From Alopecurus myosuroides (lineage: Eukaryota > Streptophyta > Magnoliopsida > Poales > Poaceae): a stretch of DNA of 64,000 nucleotides. Numbering within the stretch: the first letter of the stretch is position 1; every line of letters starts with the position of its first letter. The stretch is taken from assembly GCA_028641055.1 (NCBI GenBank), contig CM054063.1, forward strand, positions 175,322,697-175,386,696, in the 5' to 3' direction. Shown here piece by piece: positions 23,308 to 33,258 of the stretch. The notes under the pieces are model-generated. The model was not told the origin of the DNA, did no database searches, and worked only from the letters and a program-made list of their open reading frames with translations. The translations under genes were made by a program, and so were the position numbers.

Positions 23308-23881
23308 TGTCGAGACATCGTAGTAGTTTTCATAGACTGGGGTGCCATGAGACTACGGTAGAGACGTGGGGTAACGGGATAGCGTAGTAACACAGAACAC
23401 GGGATTTTACCCAGGTTCGGTACGTCGCGACAGTACGGCGTACCTACTCCTGCACTTCTCACTATGTGGGACTAAATCCCGTATAATAAGGTTACAATGT
23501 AAGGGAATAGATCCAGCTACTCGTCGAGGGTGAACTTCCCGGCGAGTTGCGTAAGGCTTGAGCTTGAACCTAGAACCTTGGAACTAAAAGAACTTATGTA
23601 ATCTATCTCCCGTCCGGCTTTATATAATAGCCGGATTAGGGCTTACAGAACAAGAAACCTAGAAGACTACGTTTAACTTGTAACTTGGAAAGTAAGGAAT
23701 CCGTCTTCTCCTCCAAGCCAGATCACGTGGGCCGTGATCCGGGTTCTTCTAGAATCCGGCTTCTGCGCGTCGGACTACTGGGCCGCCCAATGGACCTAAG
23801 CCCATTACCATGTAGGCCACCCTGGTAGTCTGGCTCTTTTTTCTACCATCTTCTATACCCCTATTCAGTATATATCCGACA
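23308..23881 (-). repeat. 5' LTR of the Tat-type element
   Basis: It is 574 bp long and identical to 13990-14563 except three substitutions: at the 'ggactaaaKcccg' site, the 'aaggaatcYgtc' site and the 'cttttKtctacc' site. Confidence 0.92.
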
Positions 23882-23922
23882 TAAACCTAAACGGAGAGCA
23901 TAGATGCATGATCTGAAATCTG

Positions 23923-24468
23923 CTAGTCATACTCCTGCCTAGGCCTATAGTACATGTACTCGCAGTCGTCGTAGTCGCCGCCGCCGTCGTCGTCACTATC
24001 GTCTGACGGTGCTCTGCACTCCCTCGGAGGATCACGACTCCAGGACTGGGCCTGAGAGTAGCGCAGGCGGGGGATATCGCCGGCCCTGATGTAGTCCATG
24101 ACGCTCTGTAGAGTCCGGCCGGACCACCATAGCCGACGACCGGCCTCGTGAAAGTTCCCAGGAGGCAGGCCGTCCTCCTCATACCTGGCGAGCGCCCTCT
24201 CACGCCGATTGATGAAGAAGGCATCCCAAGTATGCTGGTTATCGGGATGCCAACTGGGATTCCTCCGCTGCTCCGGCGTGAGCTCGTGATAGTAGTGGTT
24301 CGTGATGGCCGCCCGACGCGCCACACCTTGAGGAAGAGGAGGGACCGGCACTCCTCCGGCGCTCAGCATCCAACCGGCGGGAACGTTGTAGCCGCACGGG
24401 CAGGGGTAGTTCGAGGCGGAAAGTGCCTCCTCCTGGATGAATGTTAGAGTAGGCACGGTAGAAGCCAT
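23923..24468 (-). CDS. small CACTA-resident gene, 181 aa, unknown function
   Basis: The ATG at 24468 opens an unbroken frame to a stop at 23923. Markers are NYPCPCGYNVPAGWMLSAGG at the N-terminus, a repeated W..FF.RRERALARYEE pattern, an AGRRLWWSGRTLQSVMDYI motif, and an acidic Asp-rich C-terminus ending with Tyr residues. I recall similar RRWW-motif proteins beside CACTA elements in Triticeae annotations, but no function is known to me. A TATA box lies 53-60 bp upstream at 24521-24529 and a CACTA inverted motif lies just beyond it. The Tat-type element inserted into the presumed 3' region without breaking the frame. Confidence 0.7.
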   Translation of the reverse strand: MASTVPTLTFIQEEALSASNYPCPCGYNVPAGWMLSAGGVPVPPLPQGVARRAAITNHYYHELTPEQRRNPSWHPDNQHTWDAFFINRRERALARYEEDGLPPGNFHEAGRRLWWSGRTLQSVMDYIRAGDIPRLRYSQAQSWSRDPPRECRAPSDDSDDDGGGDYDDCEYMYYRPRQEYD

Positions 24469-24520
24469 GAGAGAGTGGTGAGTTTGTATGTGTTTATGCC
24501 AATGGTGTGGCAATTCATAC

Positions 24521-24581
24521 ATATATATAGCGAGAAGAAAACATCCCTTTAGTCCCGGTTGGGGACACCAACCGGGACTAA
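24521..24581 (-). promoter_or_regulatory. TATA box and CACTA motif pair upstream of the small gene
   Basis: An alternating TA box lies at 24521-24529. Starting 17 bp upstream in gene sense, an inverted pair CTTTAGTCCCGGTTGG / CCAACCGGGACTAAA occupies 24547-24581. This is the same arrangement as at the two other minus-strand CACTA genes. Confidence 0.7.
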
Positions 24582-24628
24582 ATGGGTTAGGGTTTCGTTT
24601 GGACCAATCAGATAGAATCACACGGATC

Positions 24629-24771
24629 GTGTGTTTCTTTAAAGCGTTTGTGAGTCGTTGGATCCGGGGTGTGTTTCTTTCGAGCTGTTGTGAGCCGTTC
24701 GATCAGGGCTACGGTGTGTTTCTTTCGATCTGTTGAGCCGTTGGATGAGGTGGTTTCTTAACCGTTGGATC
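24629..24771. repeat. 3.5 imperfect tandem repeats
   Basis: Units starting gtgtgtttcttt and ending gagYcgttSgatc lie at about 24629-24664, 24669-24704 and 24714-24746, with a partial fourth at 24750-24771. The period is 40-45 bp. They lie between the divergent small gene and the hairpin locus, so they may be promoter elements. Confidence 0.75.
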
Positions 24772-24808
24772 AAAACCCTAGCACAACACTTTGTGAGCCA
24801 GAGGACCC

Positions 24809-24816
24809 TATATATA
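24809..24816 (+). promoter_or_regulatory. TATA box upstream of the hairpin pair
   Basis: TATATATA in a ccctatatatagccc context. A start about 30 bp downstream would place the first hairpin at the very 5' end of a plus-strand transcript. Confidence 0.45.
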
Positions 24817-24854
24817 GCCCACCTTCATACACCGGTCAGTTCATCGAGCAAATA

Positions 24855-24958
24855 CAAAACATCCGGATTCGCCATCATACGTCCTGCCGTGCATTTGGTA
24901 TGCATATTGCACCAAGTAGCCACGGTGGGGCTGTATGATGGCGATACCGATTGTTTTG
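24855..24958 (+). ncRNA. candidate MIRNA-like hairpin, copy 1
   Basis: A 104-nt fold-back. The outer stem pairs caaaacatccggattc with gataccgattgttttg, with four mismatches in 20 positions. The middle stem pairs gccatcatac with gtatgatggc. A small internal loop is followed by a stem of cctgccgtg with cacggtggg, and a short ttggt/accaa inner stem closes the loop. Total pairing is about 38 bp, in the range of plant pre-miRNAs. I do not recognise a known miRNA. It could instead be an inverted-repeat fragment without function. Confidence 0.4.
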
Positions 24959-25014
24959 TTCTACATCCCCCTTTAAGGTTTGATACATCATATATTCAGT
25001 TTATCAAGCAAATA

Positions 25015-25118
25015 CAAAACATCCGGATTCGCCATCATAGGTCCTACCGTGCATTTGGTATGCATATTGCACCGAGTAGCCACGGTAGGGCTGTATGATG
25101 GTGATACCGATTGTTTTG
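25015..25118 (+). ncRNA. candidate MIRNA-like hairpin, copy 2
   Basis: A tandem copy, 160 bp downstream of the first. In the stem next to the loop, wobble pairs of copy 1 (t-g, g-t) become Watson-Crick pairs (t-a, a-t), because both arms changed g to a. One outer pair became g-t, and one c-g pair became a mismatch. Most arm substitutions therefore keep pairing. Confidence 0.4.
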
Positions 25119-25220
25119 TTCTACACCCCCCCCTTAACACATCCATCCATGATTGGGTCAGTGTTCACTTTGAGCTCGGGTAGTAATGTGCAACTATTTG
25201 CTTGGTTGTGTTAGGGTGGC

Positions 25221-25270
25221 GCGTGGCGCGGGAGTTGTGACGCGTGGCGCGGGAGTTGTGACGCGTGGCC
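25221..25270. repeat. 21-bp GC-rich tandem repeat upstream of the AP2 gene
   Basis: Two full copies of gcgtggcgcgggagttgtgac plus a partial third end 13 bp before a TATAAA box at 25283-25288. They are candidate promoter elements of the AP2 gene. Confidence 0.75.
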
Positions 25271-25341
25271 AGTAGGGCGCGGTATAAACTGTCGCGCCTC
25301 GAGCGCGTCTTCTCCTCTCCACGCACCGTCGCGCTTCCACC

Positions 25342-25992
25342 ATGCCTCCGAGGAGGAACATCACCACCGGCTTACGCGGCGTCCGAGCACGGCAGAACGG
25401 AATGTTCAGCGCAGATATCCACTGGGGGGACGACCGCATCCCCCTCGGCTCCTTTGCGACGGCGGCGGAGGCCGCCCGCGCCTGGGACGCGGCGGCCTGG
25501 CGCCTCAACCGCCCGCGGTCGCTGATGAACTTCAACGACTGCCACACCGTCTGGGAAGCGGAGGCCAGGGCGCCGAAGCCGCAGATCGTTACTGCCGCCG
25601 ACCACCTCCACCTCCGTCACCGCGCGTTTCAGGGCCTAGTCGACGCCAGGGAAGAACGCGTCGTCCGCGAGTATTACCGGAACAACCCGGGGGAGGAGAG
25701 CGCCGACGAGGAGCTCTGGCAGACCCGCGCGGCTGAGCGGGCGGAGCGCCGCCTCGAACGCCACCTCGCGTTAGATGCCGTTCGGGAGGCGAGGACGAGG
25801 GCGCTGCCAGAGCTTCGTCGGGCCGACCGCGCTGGCGAAGTCTGGGCCTCCGACGATCCGAGGTGGGGGCCTATCTCGGACATACCATCATGCACCTCCG
25901 ACGACGACGAGGAGGTCACCGACGAGTTCGCCGACGACGATGACCCGGAGGAGGTCACCGACGAGTTCCCCGACGACGACGACGAGGAGTAG
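25342..25992 (+). CDS. AP2/ERF-domain protein carried by the CACTA element
   Basis: A single-exon frame of 216 aa with a TATAAA box 59 bp upstream. An AP2 DNA-binding domain spans about residues 11-60, shown by GLRGVRARQNGMFSADI, the PLGSFATAAEAARAWDAAAW strand-helix part, and NFND at its end. The usual WLG is PLG. The rest is Arg/Glu-rich helical sequence and two copies of an EEVTDEFxDDDD acidic repeat. AP2/ERF proteins are plant transcription factors that bind GCC- or DRE-like DNA. It lies on the strand opposite to the transposon genes, divergent from the small gene and tail-to-tail with TNP2. AP2-like genes recur in Triticeae CACTA elements as I recall. The frame is intact and of very high GC third position. 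Confidence 0.85.
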   Translation: MPPRRNITTGLRGVRARQNGMFSADIHWGDDRIPLGSFATAAEAARAWDAAAWRLNRPRSLMNFNDCHTVWEAEARAPKPQIVTAADHLHLRHRAFQGLVDAREERVVREYYRNNPGEESADEELWQTRAAERAERRLERHLALDAVREARTRALPELRRADRAGEVWASDDPRWGPISDIPSCTSDDDEEVTDEFADDDDPEEVTDEFPDDDDEE

Positions 25993-26263
25993 TGTTCATA
26001 TGTTGTCTCTTTTTAATAAAAGAATTTGTATTCCGGCGACACTGCGGCGCGCTAGCGCGTCTGTTTTCTGTTTTTAATAAAAGTTATGAAATCATATATT
26101 TTATCTCACAAGGTTTTGAGACATTTAAGTAACCTTCTGTTTTCCATACTTTCCACTCGTTTTGTCAAATATTTTGCAAAGGAGTTAGTCTTAAACACAT
26201 CAGAGATAATATAATTCACATGATCGATTCAAAAAAGTTTGGTACACAATAAATTATTACACA

Positions 26264-27821
26264 TCAATTCTTCCCTTGTGTCCCCGCTTTCTTACGATTT
26301 GGCCGTATCCATGGAGCATCCTCATCATTTAACTTAATGCTTGGGTCAGTGTTGACTTTGAAGGGCGGAATTTCATCAAACATATTATAATCTTCTGACA
26401 TGTCTGTCTTGTCCTCCACTCCCACGATGTTTCTTTTCCCTGAAAGAACAATGTGGCGCTTTGGATCATCGCATGATGTACTGATCGTTTTCTTATCTTT
26501 CCGTTTCCTCGGTTTGCTACTCATGTCCTTCAAATAGAAAACCTGAGCGACATCTTTGGCTAGGACGAATGGTTCGTCAAGGTAACCAAGATTGTCGAAA
26601 TCCACCATTGTCATTCCGTATTGCTCGTCCATCTTTACCCCACCTCCTGTTAGCTTGAACCATTTGCACCGGAACAAAGGGACCTTAAAGGAGGGTCCAT
26701 AGTCAAGTTCCCATATCTCCTCTATGTAACCATAATATGTGACCTTTTGCCCAATCTCGGTTGCTGCACCAAAGCGGACACCACTGTTTTGGTTGGTGCT
26801 CTTTTTATCTTGGGAGATCGTGTAAAATGTATTCCCATTAATCTCGTACCCTTGGTAAGTCGTTATAGTCGAAGATGGTGTCTTGGCCAACATGTACAGC
26901 TGATCTCCAACATCATTGTCATTCATTAAATGTTTTCGCAACCAACTGCCGAAAGTCTCCATGTGGGCCTTTCTAATCCATGATTCAGGCTTCCCCGGGT
27001 TGTCCGAGCGTAAAATATTCTTGTGTTGCTCGAAGTACGGAGCCACCAAGCTCGAATTTTGCAGAACTGTGTGGTGTGCTTCAGTCATAGAATGACCGTC
27101 CATACATATCGTTGATTTCCTTCCGATCGTGCCTTTTCCACTTAGTCTCCCCTCGTGCCGCAATTGAGGAATACCAATCGGCTTAAGGTCAGAAACATAG
27201 TCAATGCAGAACTCAATTACCTCCTCATTTCCATAGCCCTTTACGATGCTTCCTTCTGGCCTAGCACGGTTACGAACATATTTCTTTAATACTCCCATAA
27301 ACCCCTCGAAGGGGAACATATTGTGTAGAAATACAGGACCGAGAATGGAAATCTCTTCGACTAGGTGGACCAGGAGGTGCGTCATGATATTGAAGAAGGA
27401 TGGTGGAAACACCAACTCGAAACTGACAAGACATTGGACCACATCGTTCTGTAACCGTGGTAGATCTTCTGGACTGATTACCTTCTGAGAGATTGCATTG
27501 AGGAATGCACATAGCTTCACAATGGCTACTCGAACATTTTCCGGTAGGAGCCCCCTCAAAGCAATCGGAAGCAATTGCGTCATAATCACGTGGCAGTCGT
27601 GAGACTTCAGGTTTTAGAACTTTTTGTCCGCCATGTTTATTATTCCCTTTATATTCGACGAGAAGCCAGACGGGACCTTCATACTGCTCAGGCATTCAAA
27701 AAAAATGACCTTCTCTTCTTTGGTAAGAGCGTAGCTGGCACGACCTTGAAACCATTCCGGATGCCGGTCATCTGGGTCTTTCAAAATTTGCTGGTCCTGC
27801 CGTGCTTCCTTTGTATCATTT
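26264..27821 (-). pseudogene. TNP2-like CACTA transposase, C-terminal part
   Basis: The minus-strand frame downstream of the Tekay-type insertion. It begins with the DTKEARQDQQILKD segment and a stop TAA at 27614-27616, beyond which the long open frame 27589-26264 starts. The sequence includes the En/Spm transposase motif QLLPIALRGLLPENVR, NMFPFEGFMGVLKKYVRNRA, and then the DUF4216-type region (YYGYIEEIWELDYG, FRCKWF) and a basic tail. TNP2 transposases cut and join CACTA ends. The lesions leave no active protein. Confidence 0.92.
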
Positions 27822-30800
27822 TGTCACATCCCTGTTTTTAAGCACTTGTATAATAGTATTTTAGCAAGTCTCTTAAGACCTTTGTAATGAAATTAAGTGG
27901 ACAACATGTTGTGTACTGATGTTTATCTATGCAATATTAGTGGTGTGTTTCTTTTCACTCACTTGAGGAGTTTTTCTCCTAAGAAACACATTGCTTTATT
28001 ATTGTTTTCCCATGTTTTCCACTAAGGTTCTTATGAGATTATTTTTCAAGACTTGAGGTGACCTTTTGTTTCAACTTGAAAATGTGTTATTAATGTTTAG
28101 GAATCATCTTGAACTTGAAATAAAATTAATTGGAAAAGATTCCATTAGCTTTTCCATTATAAATTTTGCCCTGAAAAACAGCCAAGTAGCTGTTTTCAAC
28201 CCTTGTTTTCAATCACAAGGATTATCCATTTATGGATTTTCTTTGATCAAAGTTACTCTCTGTAATGAGTACATCAAAGCTACACTCTTGGAAAAACCTA
28301 CTAAGAAAATTAACACACATTGCCAAGATGGTTTTTGAGCCATCTTGATAAGACAGAATTTTGAGCATTTTAAAAACAGAGAATGTACCTACTTTGCCAT
28401 TTATTTTCAGAGCCATAAACCCATTTTTTTTCAAATCAAATGGTTGGATCTGAAACTTGGATAGTTGTTCTTTGTTGAGCATTTTAAATCACTCATTTTA
28501 GAGCTGGTTTGCTTGGTGAAAACAAACCCAACTTTTGCTATCTCTGTCTGTTTTTCCAGCACTTAGAAAAATTCAGAAACTGTCTAACTGAATTTTTCTG
28601 ACAGAACAGTGATTACACTTTTGGACTTAATGTTTTTAGCTTTTGTGCACTGATCCAAGCCTTGCCACTTTGCCAACTCGAAAACCATGTTTGTAAACTT
28701 CTAGAAGGTGGCATTGGATCCTACTTTGGCTGACCAGGATGAGAGAAACATGAGGTGGCATTTGACTATTATGTGATGTCATTAGAGTGGTTGAAATAGT
28801 GTTATTTTTTCCCTTTTATCCATACCTTGGCCCTTGCTGTGGCCTAGCTCATCAAAATGTACTTGCTTGACCCCTAGGAGCCAATTGGAACCGTGGCCAT
28901 CTGTGGAGAACCCCCAAGGGGCAAGGGCATGCCCATGCCATGCCAACCCGAGCACCTCCCCCTTTGACTCGTGGTTACAAAGCAATCCAGGCCAAGCCCT
29001 CTCGCCAGCACACTCCACTCATCCCTCCCACTCACCCCATCGAGCATCGCTTGCTCGTTCGCTCTGTGCGAGCGAGTCGAGCCGCGCCCATTTTCGGACC
29101 CGAACGGATCGAGCTCGAGGTGGCGCCGCGATCACCGCACCTCCCGCCCTCCTTTCACCTCCATTGCGACCCCCTAGCTCGTGCCAACCTCCCTGACACC
29201 CTCTTGCCCTCGATCGCTTGCAGATCCATCGCCGCCGTCCTCGGAGCCGCTGCAGAACGCCGTCGAGCCGCCGCCGTGTCCCTGCCTCCTCACCACCCGT
29301 GCCCGCGCCAAGGAGTCGCCCAGGCCACCCTCTCCCACACCTGCACCGCCCCTCTACGTGACTCGAGCCCTAGGTGAGCAACCGCGAAGAATCGCTAGGT
29401 GTTCGTCCGGGTTTTGAGAAAGAGAGAGAGAAGAGAGACGCGGGGAGGAAGAAGGCACAGGGACCGTCGATCTGCGAATCGACGGCCCCCTTTGAACGCA
29501 TCGCTTCGCGCGCGCGCGCGCGCAGGCGGGCTGTGCTGCGTGCTAGCTGGGCCGTGCGCAGCAGATCGGGCCCGTTTGGGCATGTTCCTGTTAAAAATAA
29601 AAATAGCAATTTTCTGGCAGAATAATAGGTGTTAGCTTTGGGCCTAGAAAAGGTAGCAAATGATTTTATTTAACCTTGCTAATTTTTGTACTACTAGCCT
29701 TACAAAATTGCAACCACATCCCACTGGCAGAAACTTGTTTTGAGTTTTTATGATTTTTCTAAAAATCATATGCCAGACAGTACCCTAAAAATTGAAATGA
29801 ATAGAACTTCAAAAATACAAAACATTTTTGAGCAAACTCAACTGTTTTGGAAAGCCCTTTCCAATACCTATCAGTAGAATTTTAGTTTGCATCAAGGTGA
29901 GTTACCATTTGGAAATGCCATCCATTTTGGTAAAACATCAGTGGGCTATTCCATGATTTTTAGAGGGAGTTTGGGATATTATTTTTGAGTGAGGCAAGTT
30001 GGAGAAGCTTTGTAGTGATAAGGACTATCACATCCTAGAAGGATTTGCTTTTTAGAGCAACAGAAAAATTTAGAGAGACAGAACAAGTTTTGGCTATTTT
30101 CTGCCTAAATTTTTAATTCTAGATCTTGCCTTATATGTTACTTTTGTGAGTTGCAAATGATGTGATCTTGCTTGTTATGTTGTTTTCCATTGTGGTTATG
30201 ATGTATACAAGTTATATGAGCATGTTAGAATAAATGGTTTGAATGGTAGCATTTTAGAACTAGTTCTCCATGCTTATGTCTTGCTAATGGCTAGATTTTT
30301 ATGTATATTTTGAGTAGATATTTAAATAAATCTTTAGGCTAGTTGCTAGATTGTTTTTCATGGAACCAGTACCACTTAGGTACTGTTAATTAGTTTAATA
30401 GCACCTCTGAATGCTTGGTGCTTGTGTTTGAAATAGGTCTAAAATAGGATTGCTTAAGGACTAGTTTGCACACTAGGAGTTTCATGAATGTTTTTGTGTC
30501 TTGTTTTCCACTAGGGAAAAATAGGACTTCTTGGTAGTGAAACCAGAGGATGAAAAGTACTTGTGGCAATATTTTTCCTTAGGGTTTTCACCTCTGATAG
30601 AATTCCTTTCAATAGCACAAAAGCATGAGTAGCACTTGAGTGACTAGAAATAAATCTCCTCACATGTGTAGTTTTTTTTTAAGCATATCTATCCTTGTTT
30701 CCTAGCTATGTTTTTATGTTATTTTTGTGAGATCCAGTAGCATATATGGTACTGGTTAGAGGTGTATTTTGCCTCTGAAATCTTGCACACTTGTGCATAA

Positions 30801-33018
30801 CATTAGCTAGTATAGTCTAAACTAGTCTAGAAGTTTCCTAATTTTTCTACTAGTATGAGTAGGAATTTTTGGGTGTTTGTTTGTTGTTTTTAGCACTTTT
30901 ATAAAAGTGACCAGAGGCTTATTAACCTCTTTGTGAGAATATTTACTAGTGGAACACCCACTGGTATGTTTGCCTCATAGTGGAAAATAGGTTGACTTGT
31001 TGTCATGAGCTTATTTTCACTACTTGAGTAATTTAGCAAATTATGTGTGCTAGCCATAGGAATTGTTGTGGGGATTTTTAGGCATCAAAATGTGTTTTAT
31101 GGGACACCCTACTGTCCAGTAGCATGTGCTATATCCCACTGGTCCACAATGTTCTTAACTAAGAATCATTGTTTTGGCCACACATAAGCACTAGGAAAAA
31201 GCAGATTTTCCAACTATAGTTTTTATGCCAATTTTTCTTTAGGGAAAAATTGAGAACTATGGGTGGTACTTTTTGATTGCTTGCTGTATGTATTGCTTGT
31301 AGCATTGCTTGCCTTGCTTGGTTCTGAAAGTGTGTCTTTATTTCTTTTTACGACGTTAGAAAACGAGGAGGAAGGAATTGCTGAAGAAGGGTATTGCAAC
31401 TCCTGTTACTTTCAGGATCAGGACCATCACTTGTACCAAGGCAAGCCATCCTAATGCTTGCTGTATCACTACTTATCATTATCTATCATGCATGCTTTTC
31501 ACTTCTGAAGTTTTTACAAAACTATACCTTCAAAACTATTTTTGTGTGAATCCTATTACTACTATTAATACTACTAGTATAAGGACTCATAATCATAGTC
31601 AACTTGGTATTACCAAGCCCTTAGACACTAAATGGTATATAAATACCATACACCTACTTAAAACTTGAGTTCTTAAATGAACTAAATAAAATGTGTTTTT
31701 GTAAACAAATGCCTTATTGAAGGAAAACCCGGAGGAAGGGTGAGACCCTGTCTGCCGGAAGAATTGTTATGAGGGGGAATTTTTATGAGAAATTTTTACA
31801 AAAGACACATAACCTAGTCTTCGCTGGACAACCATTATCGTACTGCCACTTTACCCCAATATGGGTAGGGGCTTGATTAAAAACTTGTTAGGGTTAGTAT
31901 ATGTGCTATCTCAAAGGCTATAGGGGATTGGATCCTCCGAACCGAAGTGTCGCTAGGAGTGAGTATACGGGACATCTAAAGTGTGGGATTAATTTTCCCT
32001 CCGGATGCAGCAATTGGGTCTCCTGTTTGAGCGGTGTGTGACATGGCTTGCCAGGGAGGGAAACCCCAATTGAAGAGATAGTCATGTACTAGCTTGTACA
32101 GAGTGGATAGTCAAGACCAGTTATCTGATGTTCTCATAGGTTGGGAACAGTCCATGGTTGTTTCATGGCAGACTCTGGATCTGGTGGAAATGTGTACACC
32201 TCTGCAGAGTAAAACTATTTCGAGGTAGCCGCGTCCTCGGATATGGACGGTTGAATGGCCATGTAGCTAGTATTGTGTCAACTTTTCAAAAGAGGTTTTG
32301 AAGGAAGGCTTTTGTACCTGAGAGGTACTATGGAGGAATGACTTGGTATCTGCGAGATACCGATGAGAAAGAAACTACTACTAAAAGTTTCTGAAAAGAA
32401 AAACTTTCTTTTCCAAAGGTATTATAAAACCTCCAAGATATGTGATATCTACGAGAGCAAAATTACATTATTTTAAATGATTTTGTTTACAAAGAAGTGA
32501 ACTTGAAGAATCAACCATGGCAAATCTTTCATCTGTCATGGGTAGCTGAACCATATGTATGGCCTACCCACTCCACCAAATAAGCATGTATGCATTATTG
32601 TAAGCTAATAAAGGATGTCTTGTTGAGTACATTCAAAAGTACTCATTTGGTTTCGCCCCTGGTATCTACTTATCAGACTACGAGGAGCCACCTCAGGAGG
32701 AGTTCTATGAGGAGGAGTTCTACGCTGATGGCCCTGCGAGTTAGGATCGTCTCCCAGTCAGCAGCCTGTAGGATGAGGCGTGACTCGGGTTCTACTACGC
32801 TATGCTTACCGTCTTCCGCTGTGTTTACTTTGAATGTCTGTCCTGCGTGACAGTTATCAAGAACTTGGTCATGTGACCATTTATGTAAGACTCTATATTC
32901 GTGTAATGGATGATGTATTCTGTATGCCAACTACGTATGTTGTTCACGACTGGTTCTTCTGGGATCGTGAATGAATGCATATGAGGGGTTCTGGACCTAC
33001 CGGTATGGGGCCTCTACA
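27822..33018 (+). repeat. 5' LTR, 5197 bp
   Basis: Unusually long LTR. It contains a GC-rich block (about 28930-29580) with a gc dinucleotide run at 29506-29524 and AT-rich flanks. Short open frames in it are not conserved domains. A strong donor-like site CCCTAG/GTGAGC sits at 29373/29374. Confidence 0.95.
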
Positions 33019-33022
33019 AAGT

Positions 33023-33040
33023 TGGTATCAGAGCCATCCT
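33023..33040 (+). other. primer-binding site (initiator tRNA-Met type)
   Basis: TGGTATCAGAGCC starts five bases inside the 5' LTR. This is the standard complement of the 3' end of plant initiator methionine tRNA. Confidence 0.9.
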
Positions 33041-33258
33041 GACTCTAGGAGACCTTAGTTAGCATGGACGTTAGTGTATACTCCGATAATCTAAGTTACT
33101 AATACAAAGAAAATTGGATATATGACTAAGTATAAAACTATTCCCTATATTCCACCACCTCTCTGGGTTAGACTCTACTTGCATTAAAGTTATTTCTTAC
33201 ATGAACCTAAAACCTTGCACACTTGTATCTAACTTAAGCTACTTAAAATTTTGTGTAG

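Larger units (their letters stand above)
13990..23881 (-). mobile_element. non-autonomous Gypsy LTR retrotransposon, Tat-type
   Basis: Two 574-bp LTRs bound the element and differ at only three sites that I can find. Flanking 5-mers are taagc (13985-13989) and taaac (23882-23886), a target duplication with one change. Minus-strand order is LTR, primer site, gag, protease, partial RT, then an antisense gene and the other LTR. RNase H and integrase are absent. An extra gene between pol and the 3' LTR is known in the Tat lineage (Grande, RIRE2, Retand). The element inserted 41 bp beyond the stop of the small CACTA gene at 23923. It must have been mobilised in trans by an autonomous relative. Confidence 0.92.

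Noticed and set aside
25884..25903. Possible target site for the 3' arm of the hairpins in the AP2 gene
   Set aside because: About 14 of 20 positions match with three mismatches and three wobbles; too weak without small-RNA or degradome data.
28834..29635. Several overlapping GC-rich ORFs in the chromovirus LTRs (also at 40184-40985)
   Set aside because: They occur in several frames at once, are Pro/Ser/Arg-rich, and have no domain; best explained as a GC-rich leader.
31263..31668. Short plus-strand ORFs in the LTR (MVLFDCLLYVLLVAL and neighbours; also 42613-43018)
   Set aside because: Hydrophobic by AT-rich composition, no start context or homology, identical in both LTRs only because the LTRs are identical.
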